NCBI GenBank assembly: GCA_036267755.1
Contig: DATAVK010000071.1
Span: forward strand, 1-28,352
DNA length: 28,352 nt
Source: DATAVK01 sp036267755
Lineage (GTDB): Bacteria; Actinomycetota; Actinomycetes; JAFAQI01
Direction: 5' to 3'
Shown piece after piece: positions 1 to 6,933 of the stretch (position 1 is its first letter; every line of letters starts with the position of its first letter). The notes under the pieces were generated by a model. It was not told the origin of the DNA and did not search any database. It saw only the letters and a list, made by a program, of their open reading frames with translations. A program made the position numbers and the translations under genes.

Positions 1-170
1 AGCTCGCGGACGACGATCATCCAGCGAGCGAGCTGGCGGGTGGGCGACGGCCCGATCTCGAGTCCTTCGCCGAAGGCGCGCCCGCAGGCTGGGCAGACGT
101 TCGCGGCCATCGGCACGCGCGCGCGGCAGCCGACGCATACCCAGGCCGGAGCCAGCGAGAGGTCGCTCAC
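1..170 (-). CDS. Zinc-ribbon protein, N-terminal part only (cut by window edge)
   Basis: About 56 codons of the beginning of a gene that continues beyond position 1. The visible protein starts VSDLSLAPAWVCVGC and carries two CxxC pairs, CVGC at about residues 12-15 and CPAC at about 26-29. Such pairs usually bind one zinc ion as a small zinc ribbon or rubredoxin-like knuckle. The segment after the second pair ends in a hydrophobic stretch (ARWMIVV). I do not recognise the family and the rest is missing, so no function is assigned. The start is uncertain: GTG at 170 follows AAGG with no spacer, and another in-frame GTG lies at 179. It could be a small regulatory or nucleic-acid-binding protein. 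It lies 39 bases downstream of the neighbouring hydrolase on the same strand and may be cotranscribed with it. Confidence 0.55.
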   Translation of the reverse strand, partial: MSDLSLAPAWVCVGCRARVPMAANVCPACGRAFGEGLEIGPSPTRQLARWMIVVRE

Positions 171-209
171 CCTTGCCACATCGGCGCGCCCGGCCGCGAA
201 CTGAAAACC

Positions 210-1022
210 TCAGGCCGACAGCCAGTCCGCCACGACACGCGCGAACTCGACGGGTTCTTCCAACCACGGGTAGTGACCGGCCGCGGGGATCTCGACGACA
301 TCGGTCGATGCGGCGTTGGGCAGGTGGTCGGCGACAATCCTGCCCGGTGTCCGCCCGGTCCCACCGTCGCGGCCGCCCACGATGATGAGCGTCGGCGCGA
401 CGATGTGCCGCAGCATGGCGACCAAGTCGGCTGGCGTCCCGTTCTCCGGCCGGAACGCGGCGCTCGCCCGCAACGACATCTGCGTGTCGGTGGACGCGGC
501 GTGCTCCTGCGCGGCAGCGTCCCAGCGACCGTAGAAGAACGGCCGCAACCCGCGGTCGAGGCGCCGCTGGCGTTCCGCCGGCAACGTGGCGACCTCGGCC
601 TCGATCTCGGCCGCCTCGGCGTACCACGGTTCGCCGGCCCGCAGCGCTCGGATCCGCGCAATGTCGGCCGAGATCTCGGAAAAGGGCACGAGGCCGTTGG
701 CCGACGGGGTCACCAGCACGAGCTTGCGCACTCGCCCGGGATACCGCGAGGCGTGCACCAGCGCGACGTGGCAGCCGGCGGAGTGCCCGAGCACATCCAC
801 CGGACCGGCGCCCAAGGCCGCCGCGGCCACCTCCACGTCGTCGGCCAGCCGCGGGAACGCGAGCGAATCACGGTCGTCCGGCAGCTCGGAGTAACCGGTT
901 CCTCGAAGGTCGAGCCGCCACAGCGTCCGCCCTCGCCACAGGCCGCCGAGATCTCCCAGGTACGCCGATGCCCGGCCCGGGCCGCCTGGGACGCACAACA
1001 GCGGCGGCCCGTCGCCTGCCAC
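210..1022 (-). CDS. Alpha/beta hydrolase, proline-iminopeptidase-like
   Basis: Alpha/beta-hydrolase fold enzyme of 270 residues from the GTG at 1022. Visible parts are an oxyanion-hole segment VPGGPG near residue 11 (like the HGGPG of proline iminopeptidases), the strand WRLDLRGTGYS, the nucleophile elbow GHSAGC with Ser81, the acid in GGRDGG and the catalytic His in AAGHYPWLEEP. The triad looks complete, so it should be an active cytoplasmic hydrolase; the substrate (peptide, ester or lactone) cannot be read from the sequence. The start is a problem: the GTG sits only about ten residues before the oxyanion loop, whereas the family needs two strands there. In-frame homologous-looking sequence (TDPAWKLRRLTAADGTGLAAH) extends up to CTG at 1088, inside the last codons of ilvC, and no ATG, GTG or TTG is available. 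It is probably the fourth gene of the ilvBNC transcript. Confidence 0.8.
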   Translation of the reverse strand: MAGDGPPLLCVPGGPGRASAYLGDLGGLWRGRTLWRLDLRGTGYSELPDDRDSLAFPRLADDVEVAAAALGAGPVDVLGHSAGCHVALVHASRYPGRVRKLVLVTPSANGLVPFSEISADIARIRALRAGEPWYAEAAEIEAEVATLPAERQRRLDRGLRPFFYGRWDAAAQEHAASTDTQMSLRASAAFRPENGTPADLVAMLRHIVAPTLIIVGGRDGGTGRTPGRIVADHLPNAASTDVVEIPAAGHYPWLEEPVEFARVVADWLSA

Positions 1023-1080
1023 GTGGGCGGCTAGGCCCGTGCCGTCCGCAGCGGTGAGCCGACGGAGCTTCCAGGCCGGA

Positions 1081-2076
1081 TCAGTCAGTGCGGATCCAGC
1101 TCATCAGGCCCCGCAGCGTCGCCCCGACCTTCTCGATCGGGTGCGCCGCCGACTCGGCCCGGTACTTGTCGAAGGCGGGGCGGCCGGCGTCGTCCTCCGC
1201 GATCCACTCGCGGGCGAACGTGCCGTCCTGGATCTCGCCCAGGATGCGCTTCATCTCCGCCTTGGTCTCGGCGTTGACGACACGCGGGCCGCGGCTGTAG
1301 TCGCCGTACTCCGCGGTGTCCGAGATCGACCAGCGCATCTTCGACAGACCGCCCTCGTACATCAGGTCGACGATGAGCTTCAGCTCGTGCAGGCACTCGA
1401 AGTACGCCGCCTCGGGCTGGTAGCCCGCCTCGGTGAGGGTCTCGAAGCCGGCCTGCACCAGCGCCGACATCCCGCCACACAGCACCGCCTGCTCACCGAA
1501 CAGGTCGGTCTCGGTCTCCTCGGTGAAGGTCGTCTTCAAGGTGCCCGGACGGGTGCCACCGATGCCCTTGGCGTACGACAGCGCGAGCGCCAGCGCACCA
1601 CCGCTCGCGTCCTGCTCGACGGCGACGAGGCACGGCACGCCGCGACCCTCCTGGAACTGCCGACGTACCAAGTGCCCCGGCCCCTTCGGCGCGACCATGC
1701 AGACGTCGACGTTGCTCGGCGGCGTGATGTAACCGAACCGGATGTTGAAGCCGTGACCGAAGAACAGCGCGTCGCCATCCTTGAGGTTCGGCGCGATGGC
1801 GTCGGCGAACAGGTGCCGCTGCACCGTGTCGGGCGCGAGCACCATGATCAGGTCGGCTTCGGCGCACGCCTCGGCGGGCGTCACGACGCGTAGCCCCTCG
1901 GCCTCCGCCGACTCGCGGCTCTTCGAGGTCTCGGGCAGGCCGACCCGGACGTCGACTCCGGAGTCGCGAAGGTTCAGTGCGTGGGCGTGGCCCTGCGAGC
2001 CGTAGCCCAGCACCGCGACCTTCCGCGCCTGGACCAAGGAGAGGTCGGCGTCGTCGTCGTAAAAGATCTCGGGCAT
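1081..2076 (-). CDS. ilvC: Ketol-acid reductoisomerase (NADP+), class I
   Basis: Second step of branched-chain amino acid synthesis: Mg-dependent alkyl migration and NADPH reduction of 2-acetolactate or 2-aceto-2-hydroxybutyrate to the dihydroxy acids. The 331-residue length is that of short class I enzymes. The N-terminal Rossmann domain has GYGSQG at residues 24-29; the loop after its second strand (GLPETSKSRES) is rich in Ser and Arg/Lys, consistent with NADPH use. The motif VAPKGPGH follows, and the C-terminal all-helical domain carries the metal-binding stretch DLFGEQAVLCGG and ECLHELKLIVDLMYEGG. The ATG start at 2076 is three bases after the ilvN stop, so the two are probably translationally coupled. 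It is the third gene of ilvBNC and should share control by the ilvB leader. Nothing looks damaged. Confidence 0.98.
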   Translation of the reverse strand: MPEIFYDDDADLSLVQARKVAVLGYGSQGHAHALNLRDSGVDVRVGLPETSKSRESAEAEGLRVVTPAEACAEADLIMVLAPDTVQRHLFADAIAPNLKDGDALFFGHGFNIRFGYITPPSNVDVCMVAPKGPGHLVRRQFQEGRGVPCLVAVEQDASGGALALALSYAKGIGGTRPGTLKTTFTEETETDLFGEQAVLCGGMSALVQAGFETLTEAGYQPEAAYFECLHELKLIVDLMYEGGLSKMRWSISDTAEYGDYSRGPRVVNAETKAEMKRILGEIQDGTFAREWIAEDDAGRPAFDKYRAESAAHPIEKVGATLRGLMSWIRTD

Positions 2077-2079
2077 GGT

Positions 2080-2604
2080 TCAGGCGGTCCTTTCGACAGG
2101 GCGGAGGGTGCGATCGGTAATGCTGCGGGAGCCGCGGCCGACCGCAACCATCCCGGACTGGACGAGCTCTCTTATGCCGAATGGCTCGAGCACTCGGATG
2201 AAGGCTTCGAGCTTGTCGGCGTTGCCGGTCGCCTCGATCGACACCGCGTCGGCGGAGACGTCGACGACCTTGGCGCGGAACAGCTGGACGACCTCGAGGA
2301 CCTGGGAGCGAGCCGCCAGATCCGCGCGAACCTTGACCAGCAGCAGCTCGCGCTGCACCGACGCGGCGTTGTCCAGCTCGACGATCTTGATGACGTTGAC
2401 CAGCTTGTTGAGCTGCTTGGTGACCTGCTCGAGCGGCAGGTCCTCGACGTTGACGACGATGGTCATCCGCGAGACGTCATCGTGCTCGGTGGGACCGACC
2501 GCGAGTGAGTCGATGTTGAACCCGCGCCGCGAGAACAGCGCCGCGACTCGGGCGAGCACGCCGGGCTTGTTCTCGACGAGCACCGACAGGGTGTGCCTGC
2601 TCAT
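2080..2604 (-). CDS. ilvN: Acetolactate synthase small (regulatory) subunit
   Basis: Regulatory subunit of acetohydroxyacid synthase, 174 residues, the normal size for the family. It activates the catalytic subunit IlvB and normally makes it sensitive to valine feedback. The N-terminal ACT domain is clear: HTLSVLVENKPGVLARVAALFSRRGFNIDSL at about residues 4-34, with the NKPGVL turn and RGFNI typical of effector-binding ACT domains in this family. The C-terminal half (VELLRA-type segments, ending in RTLRPVERTA) matches the second small-subunit domain. The ATG at 2604 overlaps the ilvB stop by four bases (ATGA), which fits strict stoichiometric coupling with the large subunit. I see no loss of key residues, so feedback sensitivity is expected, though this rests on family knowledge. 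Confidence 0.97.
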   Translation of the reverse strand: MSRHTLSVLVENKPGVLARVAALFSRRGFNIDSLAVGPTEHDDVSRMTIVVNVEDLPLEQVTKQLNKLVNVIKIVELDNAASVQRELLLVKVRADLAARSQVLEVVQLFRAKVVDVSADAVSIEATGNADKLEAFIRVLEPFGIRELVQSGMVAVGRGSRSITDRTLRPVERTA

Positions 2605-4409
2605 GACTGCAGCTCCGATTCGTCGCTGACCACTTCGCCCATCTCGTAGTCGAAGTCAGGTGCGGTCTCACGCGCGATCTTGATCTCGTCGTTGGAGGTG
2701 CCGGCCGCGACCATCGGCCACACCATCGCGTCCTTGCCCACCACGAAGTCGATGACGACCGGCGCATCGTTGATCGCCATCGCCTTCTCGATCGTCGCAT
2801 CGACGTCCTCGGCGGTCTCGCATCGCAGCCCGACGCCTCCCATCGCCTCGGCCAGCATCACGAAATCCGGCAGGTACTTCGCGCGGCCGGCCTTCAGGTC
2901 GGTGTTGGAGTAGCGCTCGCCGTAGAACAGCGTCTGCCACTGCCGCACCATGCCGAGCGACTGGTTGTTGATGATCGCGATCTTGACCGGGATGCCCTCG
3001 ATGGCGCAGGTGGTCAGCTCCTGGTTCGTCATCTGGAAGCAGCCGTCGCCGTCGATCGCCCAGACCAGCGCGTCGGGCCGGCCGACCTTCGCCCCCATCG
3101 CGGCAGGTACGGCGAACCCCATCGTCCCGAGGCCACCGGAGTTGATCCAGGTCCCGGGCTGCTCGAAGGTGATGAACTGCGACGCCCACATCTGGTGCTG
3201 GCCGACACCGGCCACGACGATCGTTGATGGTCCACAGATCTGACCGATCCGCTCGATCACGTACTGGGGTGCGAGGGCACCGTCGCTGGGCACGTCATAC
3301 CCCAGCGGATAGGTGCGCTTCCATGACTCGCACTGCCGCGACCAGTCGGCGTACTCGCCCCTGCGACCAGCCGCCTGCTCCGCCTTGATCGCGACGATGA
3401 GGTCGGTGATGACGTCCCTCACGTCGCCCACGATCGGGACGTCGGCAGTGCGGTTCTTGGAGATCTCGGCCGGGTCGATGTCGGCGTGGACCACAGTCGC
3501 CTCAGGGGCGAACGTCGAGAGCTTGCCGGTCACCCGGTCGTCGAAGCGCACGCCGAGCGCGATCATCAGGTCGCAGCGTTGTAGCGCCGTGACGGCTGAC
3601 ACTGTCCCGTGCATCCCGGGCATCCCGAGATGCTGCGGATGCGAATCCGGGAACGCACCCCGTGCCATCAGCGTGGTGACGACCGGGACGCCAGTCAGCT
3701 CGGCGAGCTCGCGCAACTCGTCGGTGGCGCCGGCTTTGATCACGCCGCCGCCGACGTACAGCACCGGACGATGCGTCTCGGTGAACAACCGGGCGGCCTC
3801 GCGCACCTGCTTGGCGTGCGGCTTCGCGGCCGGGCGGTAGCCGGGCAGCTGCAGCTCCGGTGGCCAGCTGAACGTCGTCATAGACGTCAGCGCGTCCTTG
3901 GCGATGTCGACCAGCACCGGACCGGGACGGCCGGTCGAGGCGATGTGGTGGGCCTCGGCGAGTGTCCGCGGGATGTCGTCAGCCTTCTGCACGAGGAAGT
4001 TGTGCTTCGTGATCGGCATCGTGATGCCGCAGATGTCGGCCTCTTGGAAGGCGTCCGTCCCGATCGCCGCCGACGGCACCTGACCGGTGATCGCGACCAG
4101 CGGCACGCTGTCCATGTAGGCGTCGGCGATGGGGGTGACGAGGTTGGTCGCCCCGGGACCGCTGGTCGCCATGCAGAACCCGACTCTCCCGGTCGCTTGC
4201 GCGTATCCAGTTGCCGCATGACCCGCGCCCTGCTCGTGGCGTACCAGGATGTGACGCACCTTGGTCGAGTCGAACAGCGGGTCGTACGCCGGAAGGATGC
4301 AGCCCCCAGGGATGCCGAACACCACCTGCGCGTCAAGCTCCTCGAGTGCACGCACCAACGCCTGTGCCCCGGTCACTTGCTCCGTCACTGTGAACTCCTG
4401 CTCCGCCAT
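2601..4409 (-). CDS. ilvB: Acetolactate synthase large (catalytic) subunit
   Basis: Thiamine-diphosphate- and FAD-dependent enzyme that condenses two pyruvates, or pyruvate with 2-oxobutyrate. It commits carbon to valine/leucine or isoleucine. The protein is 602 residues from ATG 4409. The N-terminal Pyr domain has VFGIPGG and the cofactor-activating Glu59 in RHEQGAGHAATGYA. A central FAD domain follows, then a C-terminal PP domain with the GDG...NN thiamine-diphosphate/Mg motif (AIDGDGCFQMTNQEL to IINNQSLGMVRQWQ). The open frame extends twelve codons further up, to 4445, but ATG 4409 has a good GGAG ribosome site seven bases away and starts with the usual MAEQ-type N-terminus. It is first in ilvBNC and is preceded by an attenuator leader, with an untranslated region of about 134 bases from the predicted transcription start. 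Confidence 0.97.
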   Translation of the reverse strand: MAEQEFTVTEQVTGAQALVRALEELDAQVVFGIPGGCILPAYDPLFDSTKVRHILVRHEQGAGHAATGYAQATGRVGFCMATSGPGATNLVTPIADAYMDSVPLVAITGQVPSAAIGTDAFQEADICGITMPITKHNFLVQKADDIPRTLAEAHHIASTGRPGPVLVDIAKDALTSMTTFSWPPELQLPGYRPAAKPHAKQVREAARLFTETHRPVLYVGGGVIKAGATDELRELAELTGVPVVTTLMARGAFPDSHPQHLGMPGMHGTVSAVTALQRCDLMIALGVRFDDRVTGKLSTFAPEATVVHADIDPAEISKNRTADVPIVGDVRDVITDLIVAIKAEQAAGRRGEYADWSRQCESWKRTYPLGYDVPSDGALAPQYVIERIGQICGPSTIVVAGVGQHQMWASQFITFEQPGTWINSGGLGTMGFAVPAAMGAKVGRPDALVWAIDGDGCFQMTNQELTTCAIEGIPVKIAIINNQSLGMVRQWQTLFYGERYSNTDLKAGRAKYLPDFVMLAEAMGGVGLRCETAEDVDATIEKAMAINDAPVVIDFVVGKDAMVWPMVAAGTSNDEIKIARETAPDFDYEMGEVVSDESELQS

Positions 4410-4456
4410 CACACTGCTCCGCCACCACAAGCTCTGCCACTGCAACCCCGGACAAC

Positions 4457-4486
4457 AAAAAACCCCTCGTGCAAAGCACGGAGGGG
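4457..4486 (-). terminator. Rho-independent terminator of the ilvB leader (attenuator)
   Basis: On the minus strand this reads CCCCTCCGTGC, TTT, GCACGAGGGG and then six T. The arms form six plus four base pairs with one bulged C, a three-base loop and a U tract, a textbook intrinsic terminator. It stands between the leader peptide stop (4504) and the ilvB start (4409), pointing toward ilvB, with no gene of its own to end. It is therefore best explained as the conditional terminator of an attenuation system. Confidence 0.9.
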
Positions 4487-4487
4487 T

Positions 4488-4517
4488 AGCGCGCGGACCG
4501 GGATCAGGCCGCGCGCT
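4488..4517 (-). promoter_or_regulatory. GC-rich leader hairpin overlapping the end of the leader peptide
   Basis: A perfect nine-pair stem, AGCGCGCGG (4517 to 4509) with CCGCGCGCT (4496 to 4488), closing a twelve-base loop that contains the leader peptide stop codon. Its 5' arm is made of the codons for Gln9, Arg10, Ala11 and Ala12 of the leader peptide, so a ribosome there would prevent folding. It ends one base before the terminator stem begins. It is a candidate for the pause or 1:2 hairpin of a translation-coupled attenuator. By eye I could not find a convincing alternative antiterminator pairing. Confidence 0.65.
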
Positions 4518-4542
4518 GGCTAACTACGATGCTGATACGCAC
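4504..4542 (-). CDS. ilvB leader peptide MRISIVVSQRAA (attenuation)
   Basis: A 12-codon reading frame: GTG CGT ATC AGC ATC GTA GTT AGC CAG CGC GCG GCC TGA. Four of codons 3-7 are Ile, Ile, Val and Val, the amino acids made by the downstream operon, as expected for a sensor peptide whose translation slows when charged Ile- or Val-tRNA is scarce. No leucine codon is present, so leucine would not be sensed directly. A stable hairpin overlaps its last four codons and a terminator follows. It has no ribosome binding site. Its GTG coincides with the predicted transcription start, seven bases after the -10 box, so it would be translated from a leaderless mRNA. Short Ile/Val/Leu leader peptides ahead of ilvB are known in other actinomycetes. 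Too short for ordinary gene finders. Confidence 0.82.
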   Translation of the reverse strand: MRISIVVSQRAA

Positions 4543-4548
4543 AGACCA

Positions 4549-4577
4549 AGAATCACTCACGTGGTGGACCGTGTCAA
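4549..4577 (-). promoter_or_regulatory. ilvBNC promoter
   Basis: A consensus -35 box TTGACA (4577 to 4572), a 17-base spacer and a -10 box GATTCT (4554 to 4549). Position 4542, the G of the leader peptide GTG, lies seven bases past the -10 box and is the expected +1. The -35 box contains the TGA stop of the upstream PNPOx-fold gene. The spacer holds a CACGTG palindrome (4558-4563). Confidence 0.75.
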
Positions 4578-5158
4578 GGATGAGAGACGACCGTCTCATG
4601 GACTGAGACAGGTTCTAGCGCCGGCAGGCCATCAATGCTTGCCGCGTTCTTCTCCGCCCGATAGCTGACCAGCTTCGCCTCGCCCTTGTGCGCGTTGCTC
4701 CGGTCGAGGACGTCGCGTTCCGCCTCGAAGGTCATGGTGGGTACGGCGTACCCACAGGAGTCGGAGACTCGGCTGACCTCGACCACGATCACGGCGCGGA
4801 CCCCAGGATGGGCGTCGCCGAACGGCGCCACGTTCTCGGTCCAACCGGAATCCTCGGGTGTCACGACATGCCCGCGACCGTGCAGCCGCACGATCTTCGG
4901 CGGCCCCTCGAAGCCGCAGAACATGACGACGATCCGGCCGTTCTCCCGCAGGTGTGCGATGGTCTCGGCGCCGCTGCCGGTGAGATCCAGCCACGCCAAC
5001 GTGTGCTCGTCGACGAACCGGAAGGTGTCGCGCAGTCCCCGCGGCGAGACGTTGATGTGTCCCTCGGCCGAGAGCGGCGCCGTCGCGACGAAGAAGACGT
5101 GCTGCGCCTCGATCCACTCCTGCAGCCGGCCGTCGATGCCGGCGTACTGCTTGCCCAT
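4574..5158 (-). CDS. Pyridoxamine 5'-phosphate oxidase-fold protein
   Basis: A 194-residue protein of the PNPOx-like split-barrel superfamily, cytoplasmic, with no signal peptide. Recognisable parts are the first barrel strand HVFFVATAPLSAEGHINVSPRG (residues about 19-40), LAWLDLTGSG, and NGRIVVMFCGFEGPPKIVRLHGRGHVV, the usual order in this family. Members bind FMN, F420, haem or sometimes no cofactor; this sequence does not settle which, and it is not the PdxH enzyme of vitamin B6 synthesis. The longer open frame to 5437 runs antiparallel through ilvD and is not credible; ATG 5158 begins the conserved part and has GATAGT six bases before it and GAGGA overlapping that spacer. Its stop codon lies in the -35 box of the ilvBNC promoter, so its 3' end and ilv control are physically linked. 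Confidence 0.85.
   Translation of the reverse strand: MGKQYAGIDGRLQEWIEAQHVFFVATAPLSAEGHINVSPRGLRDTFRFVDEHTLAWLDLTGSGAETIAHLRENGRIVVMFCGFEGPPKIVRLHGRGHVVTPEDSGWTENVAPFGDAHPGVRAVIVVEVSRVSDSCGYAVPTMTFEAERDVLDRSNAHKGEAKLVSYRAEKNAASIDGLPALEPVSVHETVVSHP
4584..4609. promoter_or_regulatory. GAGAC/GTCTC repeats, possible operator upstream of ilvBNC
   Basis: On the plus strand: GAGAC (4584-4588), GTCTCA (4593-4598), five bases, then TGAGAC (4604-4609). The last two form a six-base inverted repeat with a five-base centre, and the first forms a second small inverted repeat with the middle one. The block lies 42 to 67 bases upstream of the predicted ilv transcription start, where an activator would bind, and within the last codons of the PNPOx-fold gene. 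Its role as a binding site is inferred; a small coding coincidence is possible. Confidence 0.35.
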
Positions 5159-5164
5159 GTCCTC

Positions 5165-5170
5165 ACTATC
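5165..5170 (-). promoter_or_regulatory. Possible -10 box of the PNPOx-fold gene
   Basis: GATAGT lies six bases before ATG 5158, which would place the transcript start on or next to the start codon. The same six bases (GAGGAC) could instead act as a weak ribosome site. No -35 box stands out. Confidence 0.35.
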
Positions 5171-5199
5171 CCGTGCGTCATCTGCGTGGCGCGGGTATT

Positions 5200-6870
5200 T
5201 CAGCCGCAGACCGCGCCCTGGGCGGCGGAGCCCACCAGCTTGGCGTACTTGCCGAGGACGCCGGTGGGGTAGCGCGGCGGCCGCGGCTCCAACTGCGCGC
5301 GGCGCCGTTCGAGCTCGTCGTCGTCGACCAGCAGGTCGAGCCGACGTGCCGTGACGTCGAGCCGGATCGAGTCGCCGTCGCGGACCAGGGCGATCGGGCC
5401 GCCGTCGGCTGCCTCTGGCGCCACATGCCCGACGCACAGTCCGGTCGTCCCCCCGGAGAATCGGCCGTCGGTCAGCAGCAGGACATCCTTGCCGAGCCCA
5501 GCGCCCTTGATGGCGCCGGTGACCGCGAGCATCTCTCGCATCCCGGGGCCGCCGCGGGGTCCCTCGTAACGGATGACGACGACATCGCCCGCGCCGAGGT
5601 CACCGCTGGTGACGGCGGCCATCGCGGGTGCCTCGGTGTCGAACACCCTGGCCTTGCCTTCGAACACCGCTCGGTCGAACCCGGCGGTCTTCACCACGGC
5701 GCCGTCCGGGGCGAGCGACCCGCGCAGGATCGACAGGCCGCCGGTGCGGTGCATCGGCTCGGACATCGCGCGGATCACGGTGCCGTCAGGATCGGGCGGA
5801 GTGATGTCGGCAAGGTTCTCAGCCATCGTGCGGCCGGTGACCGTGAGGCAGTCACCGTGCAACAGCCCGGCGTCGAGCAGCGCCCGCATCACGACCGGGA
5901 TCCCGCCGACCCGGTCGATGTCGCTCATCACGAAGCGCCCGAACGGCTTCACGTCCGCGAGGTGCGGTGTCTTGTCGCCGATCCGGTTGAAGTCGTCGAG
6001 GTCGAGCGGGACACCGGCTTCGTGGGCGATCGCGAGCAGGTGCAGGACGGCATTCGTCGAGCCGCCGAGCGCCATCACCACGGTGATGGCGTTCTCGAAC
6101 GCTTCCAGCGTGAGGATCTGCCGCGCGGTGATGCCCTTGGCCAGCAGGCCGACGACGGCCTCGCCGGACTTTACGGCGTACTCGTCCCGGCGACGGTCGA
6201 CGGCCGGCGGCGCGGCGCTGCCGGGCAGCGACATCCCCAGCGCCTCGGCCGCGGCGGCCATCGTGTTGGCGGTGTACATCCCGGCGCAGGCGCCCTCACC
6301 GGGGCAGGTGGCGCGCTCGATCGCGTCCAGCTCGTCCCGCGTGATCCGCCCGGCGGCGCACGCGCCCACCCCCTCGAAGACGTCGATGATCGTGAGATCC
6401 CGGTCGCCGAGCCGGCCCGGCAAGGTCGCGCCGGCGTAGAGGAAGACCGACGCGAGGTCGAGCCGGGCAGCGGCCATCAGCATGCCGGGCAGCGACTTGT
6501 CGCAACCCGCGAGCAGGACCGAGCCGTCGAGCCGCTCGGCAAACATCACAGTTTCCACCGAATCGGCGATGACCTCGCGGGAGACCAGCGAGGCGTGCAT
6601 CCCCTCGTGACCCATCGAGATGCCGTCCGAGACCGAAATAGTGCCGAACTCCAGCGGCACTCCCCCGGCCTCGCGGACGCCGTCCTTCGCGCGCTTGGCG
6701 AGCCGGTCGAGCGAGAGGTTGCAGGGCGTGATCTCGTTCCACGACGAGGCGACGCCGATCTGCGGCTTGTCCCAGTCCTCGTCGGTCAGGCCGACGGCCC
6801 GGAGCATCGCCCGCGCCGGAGCCCGCTCGTACCCGTCAGTGACATCGCGGCTGCGCGGCTTGCTGTCCAC
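5200..6870 (-). CDS. ilvD: Dihydroxy-acid dehydratase
   Basis: Third common step of branched-chain amino acid synthesis: dehydration of 2,3-dihydroxyisovalerate and 2,3-dihydroxy-3-methylvalerate to the 2-oxo acids. The 556-residue protein has the three cysteines expected to hold the iron-sulfur cluster: Cys50 in TPCNLSLD, Cys123 in AGCDKSLPG and Cys195 in PGEGACAGMYTAN. Later family landmarks are ALGGSTNAVLHL, RTGGLSILRGSL, YEGPRGGPGMREML and LLLTDGRFSGG with VGHVAPEA. The gene starts at GTG 6870 and is a separate transcription unit from ilvBNC, with the PNPOx-fold gene between them. A TAGGCT box six bases before the GTG suggests a leaderless transcript. The 41-base gap to the next gene shows no terminator. 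I see no leader peptide here, so ilvD seems to lack the attenuator that guards ilvBNC. Confidence 0.98.
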   Translation of the reverse strand: MDSKPRSRDVTDGYERAPARAMLRAVGLTDEDWDKPQIGVASSWNEITPCNLSLDRLAKRAKDGVREAGGVPLEFGTISVSDGISMGHEGMHASLVSREVIADSVETVMFAERLDGSVLLAGCDKSLPGMLMAAARLDLASVFLYAGATLPGRLGDRDLTIIDVFEGVGACAAGRITRDELDAIERATCPGEGACAGMYTANTMAAAAEALGMSLPGSAAPPAVDRRRDEYAVKSGEAVVGLLAKGITARQILTLEAFENAITVVMALGGSTNAVLHLLAIAHEAGVPLDLDDFNRIGDKTPHLADVKPFGRFVMSDIDRVGGIPVVMRALLDAGLLHGDCLTVTGRTMAENLADITPPDPDGTVIRAMSEPMHRTGGLSILRGSLAPDGAVVKTAGFDRAVFEGKARVFDTEAPAMAAVTSGDLGAGDVVVIRYEGPRGGPGMREMLAVTGAIKGAGLGKDVLLLTDGRFSGGTTGLCVGHVAPEAADGGPIALVRDGDSIRLDVTARRLDLLVDDDELERRRAQLEPRPPRYPTGVLGKYAKLVGSAAQGAVCG

Positions 6871-6876
6871 GACGCG

Positions 6877-6882
6877 AGCCTA
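6877..6882 (-). promoter_or_regulatory. -10 box of ilvD
   Basis: TAGGCT lies exactly six bases before the ilvD GTG at 6870, so transcription would begin at the start codon. No ribosome site is seen. No good -35 box is visible at the usual distance. Confidence 0.5.
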
Positions 6883-6921
6883 CGGCCCGGCGGGTCCACG
6901 GGCCGAGTCGAGGCGGGCTGG

Positions 6922-6927
6922 CATGAT
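6922..6927 (+). promoter_or_regulatory. Possible -10 box of the plus-strand hydrolase
   Basis: CATGAT six bases before ATG 6934, the same geometry as seen at ilvD on the other strand. The match to a -10 consensus is modest and no -35 box is evident. Confidence 0.3.
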
Positions 6928-6933
6928 GCGCCG

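Noticed and set aside
4558..4563. CACGTG palindrome in the ilv promoter spacer as an operator
   Set aside because: Only six bases with no extended symmetry. Such sites occur often by chance in GC-rich DNA.
5159..5437. N-terminal extension of the PNPOx-fold gene
   Set aside because: It lies on the same strand as ilvD but in another frame over the end of ilvD, is Arg-rich and unlike the family. ATG 5158 starts the conserved domain.
5173..6933. Plus-strand frame joined in front of the alpha/beta hydrolase
   Set aside because: This part is antisense to ilvD with shadow-like composition. The hydrolase fold begins exactly at ATG 6934.
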